Notes: generated from the sequence alone by a model not told the origin. 64,000 nucleotides of DNA from QQWI01 sp964522015 (GCA_964522015.1 CAZFST010000006.1:62001-126000); one strand, 5' to 3'. Counted from the first letter of the stretch, positions 33,492 through 41,385 are shown. A program made the numbers and translations.

Positions 33492-34448
33492 TTTATAGTA
33501 TTCTACTAAATCTAATACTCGTTCATGCAATTTTTCTTTGCAACTCTTTGGTTCAATAACTTCAATAGCTTTACCATACGGTAGAAGGAAGGGCGCCGCA
33601 TACTCATGTAGGGCATTGTTTTCTATTAAAAAAACGGCTTGGTTCAGAGTCCTTTCTTTTAAATGAAAAGACATAAACCAATGATTGCATAAGTCATCAA
33701 GTGCCTCTGCGCTACCCTTTATGACTAATTGAATCATGGTTGCATTATGACTCATATCAGGCATAAGGCTACTTAAAAAAAACGTTTTAACTGAAAAATT
33801 TTTCGGGCGAATAAATGTACTTTCAGTGTGAGCCATTTTGATAATTCGCTCCACTCTGAAAGTCCTTATTTCACCTCTTAAATGACAAAATCCAATAATA
33901 TACCATTTACCACACCATTGCAATATTCCATAAGGATCAATTTTTCTACATTGCTTCTTCTCTTCTCTTTTAGTCCGGTATTCGATTTCAATAGATCGTT
34001 CGTTAGTAATAGAAATTGTTAACGCTTCTAGCAAAACTTTAAGATCTGGATTAATAGGTTGCTTCGCAACTTCAAAACCTTCTATATGACGATTAAGAAT
34101 ACGCTCCTGTTCCTCAGTTGAATACAATCTTAATTTGTCAATGGCACTGCTTAGAGCTTCATTAAACGGATAACCTGAGTCCTTTGCATGAGTGGTTGCG
34201 TAGAGAAGTGCCTTTTTTTCTTCAATATCAAAAACCAATGGTGCTTTATGAAAATCATTCATTAAAGAATACCCACCATTATGACCCGAATCTGAAATAA
34301 TCGGTACACCACTTGTAATAAGCGAATCTATATATCTGTAAACTGTTCGTATATTAAGTTCCAATTTTTCAGCGATTTGCTTAGCTGTTGTCTTTCTGTT
34401 CGAACTCAACAGCCATAAGATTGCCAACATATTATCATTTTTAGGCAT
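33474..34448 (-). CDS. HTH-WYL domain transcription regulator (YafY type)
   Basis: 324 residues: HTH_11 at about 1-60 (K-T-T-A-K-Q-I-A-E-K-L-E-L-N-I-R-T-V-Y-R-Y-I-D-S-L), WYL domain at about 145-225 (I-E-I-E-Y-R-T-K-R...P-Y-G-I-L-Q-W-C-G-K-W-Y-I-I-G-F-C-H-L-R-G-E-I-R-T-F-R-V-E-R-I) and a WCX C-terminal extension. WYL proteins bind nucleotides or nucleic acid as effectors. AAGGA precedes the ATG. Regulon unknown. Confidence 0.92.
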   Translation of the reverse strand: MPKNDNMLAILWLLSSNRKTTAKQIAEKLELNIRTVYRYIDSLITSGVPIISDSGHNGGYSLMNDFHKAPLVFDIEEKKALLYATTHAKDSGYPFNEALSSAIDKLRLYSTEEQERILNRHIEGFEVAKQPINPDLKVLLEALTISITNERSIEIEYRTKREEKKQCRKIDPYGILQWCGKWYIIGFCHLRGEIRTFRVERIIKMAHTESTFIRPKNFSVKTFFLSSLMPDMSHNATMIQLVIKGSAEALDDLCNHWFMSFHLKERTLNQAVFLIENNALHEYAAPFLLPYGKAIEVIEPKSCKEKLHERVLDLVEYYKISKLP

Positions 34449-34531
34449 AATAAAACTTCCTTATTCTTCAAGGTTTAGTTATCCAAAGTGAGCTGAGCCT
34501 CTCGAACTTCCATACCTGAATATTTTTATTC

Positions 34532-35818
34532 CTACTTCATCACATATCTGGTCAATCTGCCGTTACCCATTTTCTTTATCAAATCTTTGGCTAGCATCTC
34601 TTTGAGCATATTTACCGCATGTGTCGTTCCTACCCCAAGTACTTCTTCAACATCATAACGAGTTATATCCTTTTGCTTTTCAAACAACTTTAGTATTGGT
34701 AAATATTTTTCTTCTACTACGTTTATTTCTTGTGCATGGGTATTGGGTAGAGTCACACGGAATGCACCTTCAACATTTTCAAATTTCGGCTGAACATGTA
34801 GTCCTTTATAGCAACTCATGATTTTGCTGATGCCGGTACCATATGCTTCAATCAATTTCATTCTATAAAACAAACTTGCAAGCTTTTCATTTCTTGCCTG
34901 TGATGCGCCAAGCATTGCAGCTTCCAAGGACATCCCTGAGACTAGTCCCCCAAGTGAAATGATTTCTAAACGATCTGAATAGAGGTTTATAATGGTGCTG
35001 CCACTAAAAGCATATTCTCTATGGACAATCGCATTGAGCAATGCCTCACGTACAGCATCATCCGGATAATCTTTTTCATCTGATCGCAACAATTCATGGA
35101 AGGTAGCCTTAGTGCTGTTATAAAAATCAATGGTCTTAAACGCATCAGTAAGCTGATCAAATAATGACCCGGTCAGTTCCTTTCGATCTTTGAATACCAA
35201 TTTGTCTAGCCCCTGAAAGACAGCAAATTTAATGGAATGCTTGCATTGATCTGAAACCAGTAATCCTAGGTTTGTATAAATATCATCCATAGAAAGGATC
35301 CCCAAGTTTCTCATCTGAACTTGTGAGCATTCCAGTTGTCTCAATGCCATTTCTCTATTCAAACTTGCAAAAGTCAAATCTTGAACGAGTGAACGATTGT
35401 TTTCAAAAGACTCTCCGTCGGTCGCTTTAATCATCATACGAATCGCATCTTCAGATGCAGGGGCAGCGGTTGTTCCGCTTCGAACGTAGACCCCAGATGG
35501 TTTCAGCCCTTTATCTGTTAGATAATACGGCTTTTTCGTTCCTTGCTGAACAGTTATCTTAATAATACTTTTGCTTTCTTTCACCACTAACTCGATACTC
35601 GTAAACATAGAAACATCTGGTCGAATGCTGTCTCGTACTGCATTTGATATTTGTTGCATTACAAAGTCCGGATTTTCAAGACCAGTTATTTCCCCATTAT
35701 CTTGAATACCAATATATATTGTACCGCCGTTGGTATTAGCAAATGCCACTACTTCCTTTTTCAATTCTGGCGTATAGACTTCTTTTAATTCAATGCTTTC
35801 GCTTTCATACATACTCAT
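34532..35818 (-). CDS. AlbA_2 (Schlafen-like) DNA-binding / GHKL ATPase-like protein
   Basis: 428 residues from the ATG at 35818 (AAAGGGTGGC upstream). The frame is open for 41 more codons but lacks a ribosome site. N-terminal AlbA_2 domain: E-S-I-E-L-K-E, V-A-F-A-N-T-N-G-G-T-I-Y-I-G-I-Q-D-N-G-E-I-T-G-L. Middle HATPase_c_4-like part: R-E-A-L-L-N-A-I-V-H-R-E-Y, then Y-G-T-G-I-S-K-I. C-terminal winged helix (I-T-R-Y-D-V-E-E-V-L-G-V-G-T-T-H-A-V). Such proteins are common in accessory and defence-rich regions; activity is not established. Confidence 0.85.
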   Translation of the reverse strand: MSMYESESIELKEVYTPELKKEVVAFANTNGGTIYIGIQDNGEITGLENPDFVMQQISNAVRDSIRPDVSMFTSIELVVKESKSIIKITVQQGTKKPYYLTDKGLKPSGVYVRSGTTAAPASEDAIRMMIKATDGESFENNRSLVQDLTFASLNREMALRQLECSQVQMRNLGILSMDDIYTNLGLLVSDQCKHSIKFAVFQGLDKLVFKDRKELTGSLFDQLTDAFKTIDFYNSTKATFHELLRSDEKDYPDDAVREALLNAIVHREYAFSGSTIINLYSDRLEIISLGGLVSGMSLEAAMLGASQARNEKLASLFYRMKLIEAYGTGISKIMSCYKGLHVQPKFENVEGAFRVTLPNTHAQEINVVEEKYLPILKLFEKQKDITRYDVEEVLGVGTTHAVNMLKEMLAKDLIKKMGNGRLTRYVMK

Positions 35819-35881
35819 AATGCCACCCTTTCTATCAGTATCTATCACTTCTGCCACCATTCTATCACTGACAGTGTTAGA

Positions 35882-35941
35882 AAACAAGTCAATAATATTC
35901 AGCTGCTTAATCCCAATATTCTCAGGTTTAAGACTCCCCAT
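35882..35941 (-). pseudogene. Possible remnant of a DUF4143-ATPase 3' end
   Basis: Directly upstream of the AlbA_2 gene and in its frame, the codons read G-I-K-Q-L-N-I-I-D-L-F, almost the same as the end of the intact DUF4143 ATPase at 37086-38279 (G-I-K-Q-L-N-V-L-D-W-L). This looks like the tail of a lost second copy or of an ancestral neighbour. Only about a dozen codons match. Confidence 0.3.
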
Positions 35942-35967
35942 TTACATACCAACAATGTTGAAATTAC

Positions 35968-35993
35968 AAAGGCAACCAATTAAGGTTGCCTTT
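35968..35993 (-). terminator. Terminator after the MerR-type gene
   Basis: AAAGGCAACC and GGTTGCCTTT form a perfect 10-bp stem with a 6-nt loop, 8 nt beyond the stop of the minus-strand MerR gene. Confidence 0.7.
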
Positions 35994-36000
35994 AGTTCGT

Positions 36001-36846
36001 TTACTTAATAGGTATCTGAAGTTCAGTTACATACTCATCTGGATTTTCTGTGGCCCATTCACCTTTGTGGTAGATTTCTCTGATCGCGCCATCAGCAATA
36101 TAGTTATTGTGCTTTAGCCATTCAAACAGGTTATCAATTGTTTTGCCAAGAGTTGAAAATGGACCCTTGTGAACAATACACGCCATTTTTTCAACTCTCG
36201 GAAGCTCATAGACATTTACTTCTTCGTTGCCCTCAATGGACTTTGTAATTGGTTCAGCTACCTCAACATCAAGGTTTTGTTCATCATACATGATGTTCCA
36301 TTGCCGTAAATCCCACCAGCCTGAGTGGTAAAGCATAAGGCATGGAATTGTTAGTTTTACACCCTTTTTATCGATGTACTCATTTACATCCGGCCACATT
36401 TTCTCTAAGTTTTCATCGAAATCATTTTTGTCAAAAGTCTTGCGTATTGATGCAACAAGAATAGGTTCAACCTTTTTTATACTTACTTCAGTCATCTGTG
36501 AAATGCCTCCATTCTTTATTAGAAAAATATTGGTGTGGAGACGTTCAAGTCTGTTGTATTCATTGGACAAAGTGGTCTCAAGGAGAACGGCTTTACTCTC
36601 GAGCATTTCAATTAGCATCGGCACAGAAATACCCTCATTCAAAGTATTGAAAACTTCTTCCAATGCAAACCCGGCGTCCTTTAATGCTATTATTTTATTC
36701 ACTGCCACCATCTGCGAAGCATCATAATAACGATAACCAGTGAGTTTATCAATTGCCATTGGTACAAGGATTTTAAGTTTTTCGTAATGGTATAGAGTGT
36801 CAACCGATAAGCCGCATAGCTTTGAAAATTCACCAATTTTGAACAA
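36001..36846 (-). CDS. MerR-family regulator with GyrI-like effector domain
   Basis: 281 residues with a TTG start at 36846, 8 nt after AGGAG. The longer frame to an ATG at 36945 is rejected: it has no ribosome site and would enclose the promoter at 36899-36929. MerR HTH (L-F-K-I-G-E-F-S-K-L-C-G-L-S-V-D-T-L-Y-H-Y-E-K-L) at 1-70, coiled-coil dimer helix about 80-115, GyrI-like effector-binding domain about 120-281. BmrR-like proteins of this form sense hydrophobic drugs or metabolites. No transporter is adjacent, so autoregulation is the only visible target. Confidence 0.88.
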   Translation of the reverse strand: MFKIGEFSKLCGLSVDTLYHYEKLKILVPMAIDKLTGYRYYDASQMVAVNKIIALKDAGFALEEVFNTLNEGISVPMLIEMLESKAVLLETTLSNEYNRLERLHTNIFLIKNGGISQMTEVSIKKVEPILVASIRKTFDKNDFDENLEKMWPDVNEYIDKKGVKLTIPCLMLYHSGWWDLRQWNIMYDEQNLDVEVAEPITKSIEGNEEVNVYELPRVEKMACIVHKGPFSTLGKTIDNLFEWLKHNNYIADGAIREIYHKGEWATENPDEYVTELQIPIK

Positions 36847-36898
36847 AGTATCATCTCCTAACAGACTTTCTAGGTGTGCACCCCTGCCGTCTTTTAAT

Positions 36899-36929
36899 AG
36901 AATACACTCTTGGGTGACGCAAGAGTCAA
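36899..36929 (-). promoter_or_regulatory. MerR-type promoter with 19-bp spacer and dyad operator
   Basis: On the minus strand, TTGACT (-35) and TATTCT (-10) are 19 bp apart, the lengthened spacing typical of MerR-activated promoters. The spacer region carries the perfect dyad ACTCTTG-N7-CAAGAGT (plus coordinates 36906-36926). It lies 53 nt before the TTG start of the MerR gene. Autoregulation is inferred. Confidence 0.8.
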
Positions 36930-37085
36930 TAGTTTTTTTCAACATTATTCTTTCACAAAGCTAAAATTAAGTATAAAACCACGGACTTACATCAAGAGGC
37001 ACGGTAAACTTAGCCTCTACATGTGTAAAGGTGCTAGCTATTAAGGCGATTATTTTACTTTGTCAAAAGGAATGATTCATCTTTT

Positions 37086-38279
37086 TCACTCTTTAGTCAG
37101 CCAGTCCAAAACATTTAATTGTTTAATACCATTATAAGAAGTAAGTGGCGTATAATCCATGGTGAGAAGATACTTTGGATTATGGTCTTTAATGGCATCT
37201 AATGACAAGAGCTCCCTTTTTAGCGTTTGCTCATCCATCACAGTCTGAGACACTTGGTAATAAGATTCTCCCTCGGCATTAATGGCGATAAAATCAACTT
37301 CGGCATCACCTACTTTTCCTATATACACTTCGTATCCTCTTCTTAAAAGTTCAAGATAGACGATGTTCTCAAGGATATGCCCCATATCCGTATGTCTAGT
37401 TCCCAAAAGAAAATAACGAAGTCCAATATCAGCTACATAGTATTTCGAACCTGTAGCAAGATACTGTTTCCCTTTAATATCATATCTGCCAACTTTATAG
37501 GCAATATAACTGTCAACAAGGGCACTTAGATAGCTCTCAACAGTTGGGACGCTTATTTTTCTGCCAGATGAGGTCATTGTATTTGCTATCTTTGTGGAAG
37601 AACACAAATTCCCAATATTATCAAATACAAAATCAACTACGCTTTGAAGCATAGAAGGATCTGATATTTTCTTTCTTGTCACAATGTCTTTAAGAAGAAT
37701 GGTATTATAGATGCCTTCAAGGTACGTTCTGATATCTTTTTTTCTTTCTAGTTCAAGGGTGCCTGGAAAAGAGCTATTCTGCAAATAATTCATATATAAC
37801 TCGGGCATATTGGTATTAAGGGGATAAGCAGAGATATACTCTTTAAAGGATAATGGCTGCATTTTTATTTCGACATATCTGCCAGAAAGCAGTGTTGCAA
37901 GCTCTCCTGATAAGAGAAATGCATTAGAACCAGTTATATACAAGTCCACATTCTTTTTTACATAAAGCCAGTCAACACCCTCTTGAAAATTATTGATTTG
38001 CTGAACTTCATCAAGAAAGATATAGTTTTTTTTATCTTTGATCAACCTGTTTGTGACGTAATCATATAACTCTTTTGATGTGCGTATTTCCCTAAAGTCT
38101 CCGTCTTCGAGATTGACAATAATTATCTGCTCTTCGTCTACGCCTTGTTCTTTTAAATAATTTTGAAACATTTCAAAAATGGTTGATTTCCCGCACCGTC
38201 GTATTCCGGTTACAACTTTTATCAAATTTTTATCTTTAAAACTGATTAAATCTTCCAAGATTTCTTTTCTTTCAATCAT
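37086..38279 (-). CDS. DUF4143-type AAA ATPase
   Basis: 397 residues from ATG 38279 (AAGGGGTG upstream; a GTG three codons earlier is less well placed). N-terminal AAA_14 ATPase with Walker A G-I-R-R-C-G-K-S-T and Walker B Y-I-F-L-D-E-V-Q-Q, sensor T-G-S-N-A-F. C-terminal DUF4143 region with Y-V-A-D-I-G-L-R and a PD-(D/E)xK-like V-Y-I-G-K-V-G-D-A-E-V-D-F-I-A. The family is very common, often multicopy and mobile, with no settled function. AT-rich like its neighbours. Confidence 0.9.
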   Translation of the reverse strand: MIERKEILEDLISFKDKNLIKVVTGIRRCGKSTIFEMFQNYLKEQGVDEEQIIIVNLEDGDFREIRTSKELYDYVTNRLIKDKKNYIFLDEVQQINNFQEGVDWLYVKKNVDLYITGSNAFLLSGELATLLSGRYVEIKMQPLSFKEYISAYPLNTNMPELYMNYLQNSSFPGTLELERKKDIRTYLEGIYNTILLKDIVTRKKISDPSMLQSVVDFVFDNIGNLCSSTKIANTMTSSGRKISVPTVESYLSALVDSYIAYKVGRYDIKGKQYLATGSKYYVADIGLRYFLLGTRHTDMGHILENIVYLELLRRGYEVYIGKVGDAEVDFIAINAEGESYYQVSQTVMDEQTLKRELLSLDAIKDHNPKYLLTMDYTPLTSYNGIKQLNVLDWLTKE

Positions 38280-38375
38280 AATCTTCACCCCTTATACTAC
38301 TTTGTAAATTCAGATTAGCATAAATTGATATTTTAAGCAAGTTTGTAAACTTCATTTTACAAAAACAGAATTAAA

Positions 38376-38426
38376 ATAGAGCCCACTCATCAATGATTCG
38401 TTAAAATCAATTTGAGTGGGCTCTAT
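38376..38426 (-). terminator. Hairpin between the DUF4143 gene and small hypothetical genes
   Basis: Arms of 14 nt (38376-38389 and 38413-38426) with core AGAGCCCACTCA/TGAGTGGGCTCT enclose a 23-nt AT-rich loop. On the minus strand it is followed by TTTTAATTCTGTTTTTG. It lies beyond the stop of the 55-residue gene and ends that small-gene group. The rest of 38280-38482 holds nothing else I can identify. Confidence 0.6.
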
Positions 38427-38482
38427 CTATTTGTAAAGGAGATCAAAGTCAAGTGCAATAATATCACCTTGTTTGAATTTAC

Positions 38483-38650
38483 TTACCAGATTTCAGTACC
38501 TTGGGGCATACCCCAATCGTATTCTCCCTCCGATTCCTCAAAGACGAAATTTTCATAAAGGTCAGCGGCAGTTATTTCAGATTCAACGTTTTGAACCACA
38601 GTGAACCGAATGGTTCTATAATTTTTTCTTAAAATAGTATTTGTCGACAT
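38483..38650 (-). CDS. Small hypothetical protein
   Basis: 55 residues from the ATG at 38650 with GGGAGG 6 nt upstream on the minus strand. Basic N-terminus (I-L-R-K-N-Y-R-T-I-R-F-T-V-V) and acidic C-terminus (F-V-F-E-E-S-E-G-E-Y-D-W-G). Not recognised. Size and charge layout would suit an antitoxin or a small regulator, but no toxin partner is evident. Confidence 0.5.
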   Translation of the reverse strand: MSTNTILRKNYRTIRFTVVQNVESEITAADLYENFVFEESEGEYDWGMPQGTEIW

Positions 38651-38768
38651 GGCAGCCTCCCAACATGGCATCTTCGGTTGACTTCTTATACTCATAGTAT
38701 AATTCAAACCGATACAAATGACCATTTTTTTAATCTTCAGAACGATATATCCTGCTCTCATGTGGCAC

Positions 38769-39494
38769 TTATTTCATTAAACCGATTCTAACCAGTTCAA
38801 GATAGTATGAAATATCTTCAATTCTTGGGCTAAAATAAAACGGCGCATTACAACAGCCGCATCTCCAGTAGGTAGTGCCATCTATAGTATATTCCTGTCC
38901 TATTTGACATGATTTCTCGATACGCTTCTTACATCCAGAGTCACTCCACAAAAATACTTGTTTCACAGTATCGGGGCAAGTCTTTAAATAGTCCAAGCAT
39001 TTTGTTGCGTTTCTGATACGCAAGAATAGCAGCAGCTTCGTCTTCCAGGATACCATTAGAAAATGATAGGGTCCTTTAGATTTTAACTCACTTTCTTTTC
39101 CATAGTAAGCATAGGTGGGGCCTTCATTCCAATCCAAGGCTTGAGAGAGATAGCCCATTTTTTTAAGAACAAGATCCATCTCGAACACAAATCGCTTTTC
39201 TTCTTCGCTATGCATCTTGTCTGCAACCATATCAGCACCACGGCCATAATCAGCCGTATATAGATCATCTTTAAAAATCTTATAGTGACAGGTGTAAAAA
39301 TCATTGAGTCTACTGGTATGATTGGCTTTGTCAGCCATCAGTTTGAGGACAGCCAGAACATTTGCATTATCAGGGAAAGTCAACTCTATGTTTTTTTTCT
39401 TAATTTTAAAGCCATTCAAGCCTTCAAAGTAAAAACCGTAATCGCTCAATCGTTCAAACAAAATCCCTGTATTTTTCAAGATCAACTGAAACAT
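38769..39494 (-). CDS. Hypothetical protein with a C-terminal Cys cluster
   Basis: 241 residues from the ATG at 39494 (AGGGGT upstream); the open frame continues 13 codons earlier without a ribosome site. No membrane segment. The C-terminal region has spaced cysteines (S-G-C-K-K-R..., S-C-Q-I..., W-R-C-G-C-C-N-A-P-F) that could form a zinc site. N-terminal half has a pattern of short alpha/beta units. Family not recognised; sits in the AT-rich accessory stretch with small neighbours on the same strand. Confidence 0.65.
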   Translation of the reverse strand: MFQLILKNTGILFERLSDYGFYFEGLNGFKIKKKNIELTFPDNANVLAVLKLMADKANHTSRLNDFYTCHYKIFKDDLYTADYGRGADMVADKMHSEEEKRFVFEMDLVLKKMGYLSQALDWNEGPTYAYYGKESELKSKGPYHFLMVSWKTKLLLFLRIRNATKCLDYLKTCPDTVKQVFLWSDSGCKKRIEKSCQIGQEYTIDGTTYWRCGCCNAPFYFSPRIEDISYYLELVRIGLMK

Positions 39495-39564
39495 CTTACC
39501 CCTATTGCAAAGCTTGAGAAATTGTGCTCTCACACATTATGGGTTGTTCTGACACGTTAATGGT

Positions 39565-39762
39565 TCAATCTTTTTTTACAAAAGTTCCATATATACTTAG
39601 CATAAATCCCAAAAGGAAAACAACAAAAAAGAATATATCTAATTTAACTCTGTCAAGATTATTAATTTTTAAATTTTCAAAAAGGTCCATTCCCCAATAC
39701 GCTGTATAAATTAGTGTTAAAGAAGGTAAAACTTTAAAATAAAGCCCATCGAATTTACGCAT
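39565..39762 (-). CDS. Small two-helix membrane protein
   Basis: 65 residues from the ATG at 39762 (GGGGGGT upstream; longer open frame ignored). Two hydrophobic stretches, V-L-P-S-L-T-L-I-Y-T-A-Y-W and I-F-F-F-V-V-F-L-L-G-F-M-L-S-I-Y-G-T-F, with a lysine tail. Unknown function. Confidence 0.5.
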   Translation of the reverse strand: MRKFDGLYFKVLPSLTLIYTAYWGMDLFENLKINNLDRVKLDIFFFVVFLLGFMLSIYGTFVKKD

Positions 39763-39910
39763 ATAATTTACCCCCCCTATATTAGCAACGTACTCACTGT
39801 AACAATATTTTACGTCTTTAGACAACACCTCTTAAATTTCAAGCTCCGGCAGAAACTTTTAAGTTTCCAATATCTAGGGATGTTGCAACCACATAAAGGC
39901 TCTTGGTAGC

Positions 39911-40009
39911 TTAACATTTCTTATGTCCTGCATCCTCATAATAACGCAGTGCCCGTATCGAAATATCATACTTCAATGATACATCAGATGTTTTTATAAA
40001 CTCTGGCAA
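39911..40009 (-). pseudogene. Truncated MerR DNA-binding remnant
   Basis: Minus-strand codons after a TTG at 40009 read K-T-S-D-V-S-L-K-Y-D-I-S-I-R-A-L-R-Y-Y-E-D-A-G and then H-K-K-C-stop. This is the helix-turn-helix core of a MerR-family protein (Y-D-I-S-x-x-T-L-R-Y-Y-E) broken off before the wing. No continuation is seen downstream in any frame I read. The remaining part of 39763-40019 shows nothing else. Confidence 0.5.
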
Positions 40010-40019
40010 GATGACCCTC

Positions 40020-40478
40020 TTAATAATGATTCAAGTAGTAAATCTTATGAGCCCCCTTGATCAATGCCGCAAATAATAAAGCACCAAGCAACGTAAAGAA
40101 GACAGTTGCATCGAAGAAAGCAGCAATGATGGTAGCAGTGGCAAGGCCGCCAAGGGTCCAATTGATTGGGTGACCGCCCATCTTTGCGTAAATCAGGGCA
40201 CGTCTTTCATCGTGTTCGTAAACGTAAAGTGCCTTTAAAGCCTCTTCGCTGCGCAGTGTAGTAGAGGTTTTGAGAATTTGCCACAATAGAAGAGTTTGCA
40301 GTCCGAGAAAAGCACCAATCTGTAAGCCTTTTACAAAGCCAAGCATCCAACTTGGACCAAGGACGGCAACTTGGGCATTACTATAATGCAAGGCTATGCC
40401 AATGGCACCAATAATCATGCCGTTTGCGACTAGCATGAGTCGTAAACGTTTTTTTACCTGTATTCTAAAGGCCGTCAT
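40020..40478 (-). CDS. Integral membrane protein paired with an XRE regulator
   Basis: 152 residues with four likely TM helices (about 12-30, 42-65, 108-122, 125-142) and a central charged loop (Y-V-Y-E-H-D-E-R-R-A-L-I-Y-A-K-M-G-G). The Y-x-x-E-x-D-E-R-x-x-x-I motif occurs in membrane proteins encoded next to small XRE regulators in Firmicutes. Start ATGA overlaps the regulator stop; GGAGG precedes it by 6 nt. Function unknown. Confidence 0.75.
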   Translation of the reverse strand: MTAFRIQVKKRLRLMLVANGMIIGAIGIALHYSNAQVAVLGPSWMLGFVKGLQIGAFLGLQTLLLWQILKTSTTLRSEEALKALYVYEHDERRALIYAKMGGHPINWTLGGLATATIIAAFFDATVFFTLLGALLFAALIKGAHKIYYLNHY

Positions 40479-40684
40479 GTTGTTTCCTCCAAGTTTGTGA
40501 AGTCGAAGACCTCTTCAATGGTCAAGTTAAAGAATTTAGCGATTTTGTAGGCTAAGAGTAGGGATGCCGTGTACTTACCAACCTCTATGGAGGTAATGGT
40601 CTGGCGTGTGACGCCGACGGCAATGGCAAGCTCCTCTTGTGATAACTTGTGCTGCTTACGTAAAGCTGCTATTCGGGTTTGCAT
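40475..40684 (-). CDS. Small XRE-type HTH transcription regulator
   Basis: 69 residues from ATG 40684 (7 nt after GAGGAG; an ATG one codon earlier is also possible). Single HTH_3 domain: R-I-A-A-L-R-K-Q-H-K-L-S-Q-E-E-L-A-I-A-V-G-V-T-R-Q-T-I-T-S-I-E-V-G-K-Y, the YozG-like group that controls an adjacent membrane-protein gene. Middle gene of a three-gene cassette; the promoter at 40954-41006 carries regularly spaced repeats that are its likely binding sites. Confidence 0.9.
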   Translation of the reverse strand: MQTRIAALRKQHKLSQEELAIAVGVTRQTITSIEVGKYTASLLLAYKIAKFFNLTIEEVFDFTNLEETT

Positions 40685-40715
40685 CATTTGCTCCTCAATT
40701 GTGACGGTATGTAGT

Positions 40716-40919
40716 CTAGCGGTTAATTTTAATCCCTTCAATCAGATTCATTTTGTTTCTTTTGAATCTTGTTTGTAGTCCGCCAAGGAGGACTAAGCAA
40801 GTGCCAAGACCTACAAAAAAACCTTGAAAGAAGTCGGGTAAAGGGTGAAAAGTGGTCGTTAACCAGTATAATACCAACATCAACAGTCCGACCTTTTGGA
40901 GTGAAGTGAGTGTGCCCAT
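40716..40919 (-). CDS. Small membrane protein, first gene of the XRE cassette
   Basis: 67 residues, two TM helices (about 8-24 and 29-47) and a basic tail (R-F-K-R-N-K-M-N-L-I-E-G-I-K-I-N-R). AGGAGGT lies 6 nt before the ATG. Ends 31 nt before the XRE gene. Not recognised beyond topology; likely works with the second membrane protein of the cassette. Confidence 0.7.
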   Translation of the reverse strand: MGTLTSLQKVGLLMLVLYWLTTTFHPLPDFFQGFFVGLGTCLVLLGGLQTRFKRNKMNLIEGIKINR

Positions 40920-40953
40920 TAGTACCTCCTAATATTTACATGTATAGTTAACT

Positions 40954-41006
40954 TTGCATTTTTAGTATAGCCCGCTTTGCATTTTGTATCAACATTGCCT
41001 TGCATT
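40954..41006 (-). promoter_or_regulatory. Promoter with three TTGCATT operators 23 bp apart
   Basis: TTGCATT occurs at 40954-40960, 40977-40983 and 41000-41006 (plus strand), exactly 23 bp apart. On the minus strand a sigma-A promoter, TTGATA (40987-40992) and TATACT (40964-40969) with a 17-bp spacer, is interleaved: one repeat lies in the spacer, one just downstream of -10 and one upstream of -35. This is a classic repressor layout, most simply for the XRE protein of the cassette. Confidence 0.75.
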
Positions 41007-41125
41007 ATTCATATCGCTTTTTTCTTTTTTCAATTGCGAAGCAATTGACATCCCTTGACATCCTTTCACATCTCTTTTCGCTCTTCTAGCAACTTACGCC
41101 ATTCAAAGGGGATTCAATACATGAG

Positions 41126-41205
41126 CGATTCAAAAGGCCTATCCTGAGACCGTAAAAATCAGCGCAACAGGCGCTGATAGGTCCCAGGGTAGGCCTTTTG
41201 AATCG
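41126..41205 (-). repeat. Nested hairpin element, second copy (reversed)
   Basis: Outer arms of about 20 nt (41126-41146 and 41185-41205, one wobble) enclose TCAGCGC-aacag-GCGCTGA. Read on the minus strand, the core GCGCCTGTTGCGC followed by a T-run and ACGGTCTC matches the element at 22247-22332, with compensatory changes in the inner stem and different outer arms. It lies between divergent genes, so it has no obvious role as a gene terminator there. The rest of 41007-41240 shows nothing else. Confidence 0.85.
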
Positions 41206-41240
41206 AGTACCAGTATTGAAGACTTCCCCTTGTACTACTC

Positions 41241-41268
41241 TTGACAATTTCTTGTTATAGGATATAAT
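41241..41268 (+). promoter_or_regulatory. Sigma-A promoter for the ABC-F gene
   Basis: TTGACA (41241-41246) and TATAAT (41263-41268), both perfect, with a 16-bp spacer. The leader of about 110 nt to ATG 41386 contains a small stem (CACCT...GAGGTG near 41285-41300) and an additional GAGGAGG at about 41355 that does not serve the main start, so leader-based control is conceivable. Confidence 0.75.
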
Positions 41269-41385
41269 GTAACCCGTGTGTGCACCTTTTTTTAGAGGTG
41301 TTCAAAATAATGTCTATTCATGTGTCGTGCATGTCAGTGATAGTACTTGATAAGAGGAGGACTTGCGTAACAGCAAGGGACAAAG

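Noticed and set aside
36847..36945. N-terminal extension of the MerR protein to an upstream ATG
   Set aside because: It would contain the MerR-type promoter and lacks a ribosome site; the TTG at 36846 has AGGAG at 8 nt.
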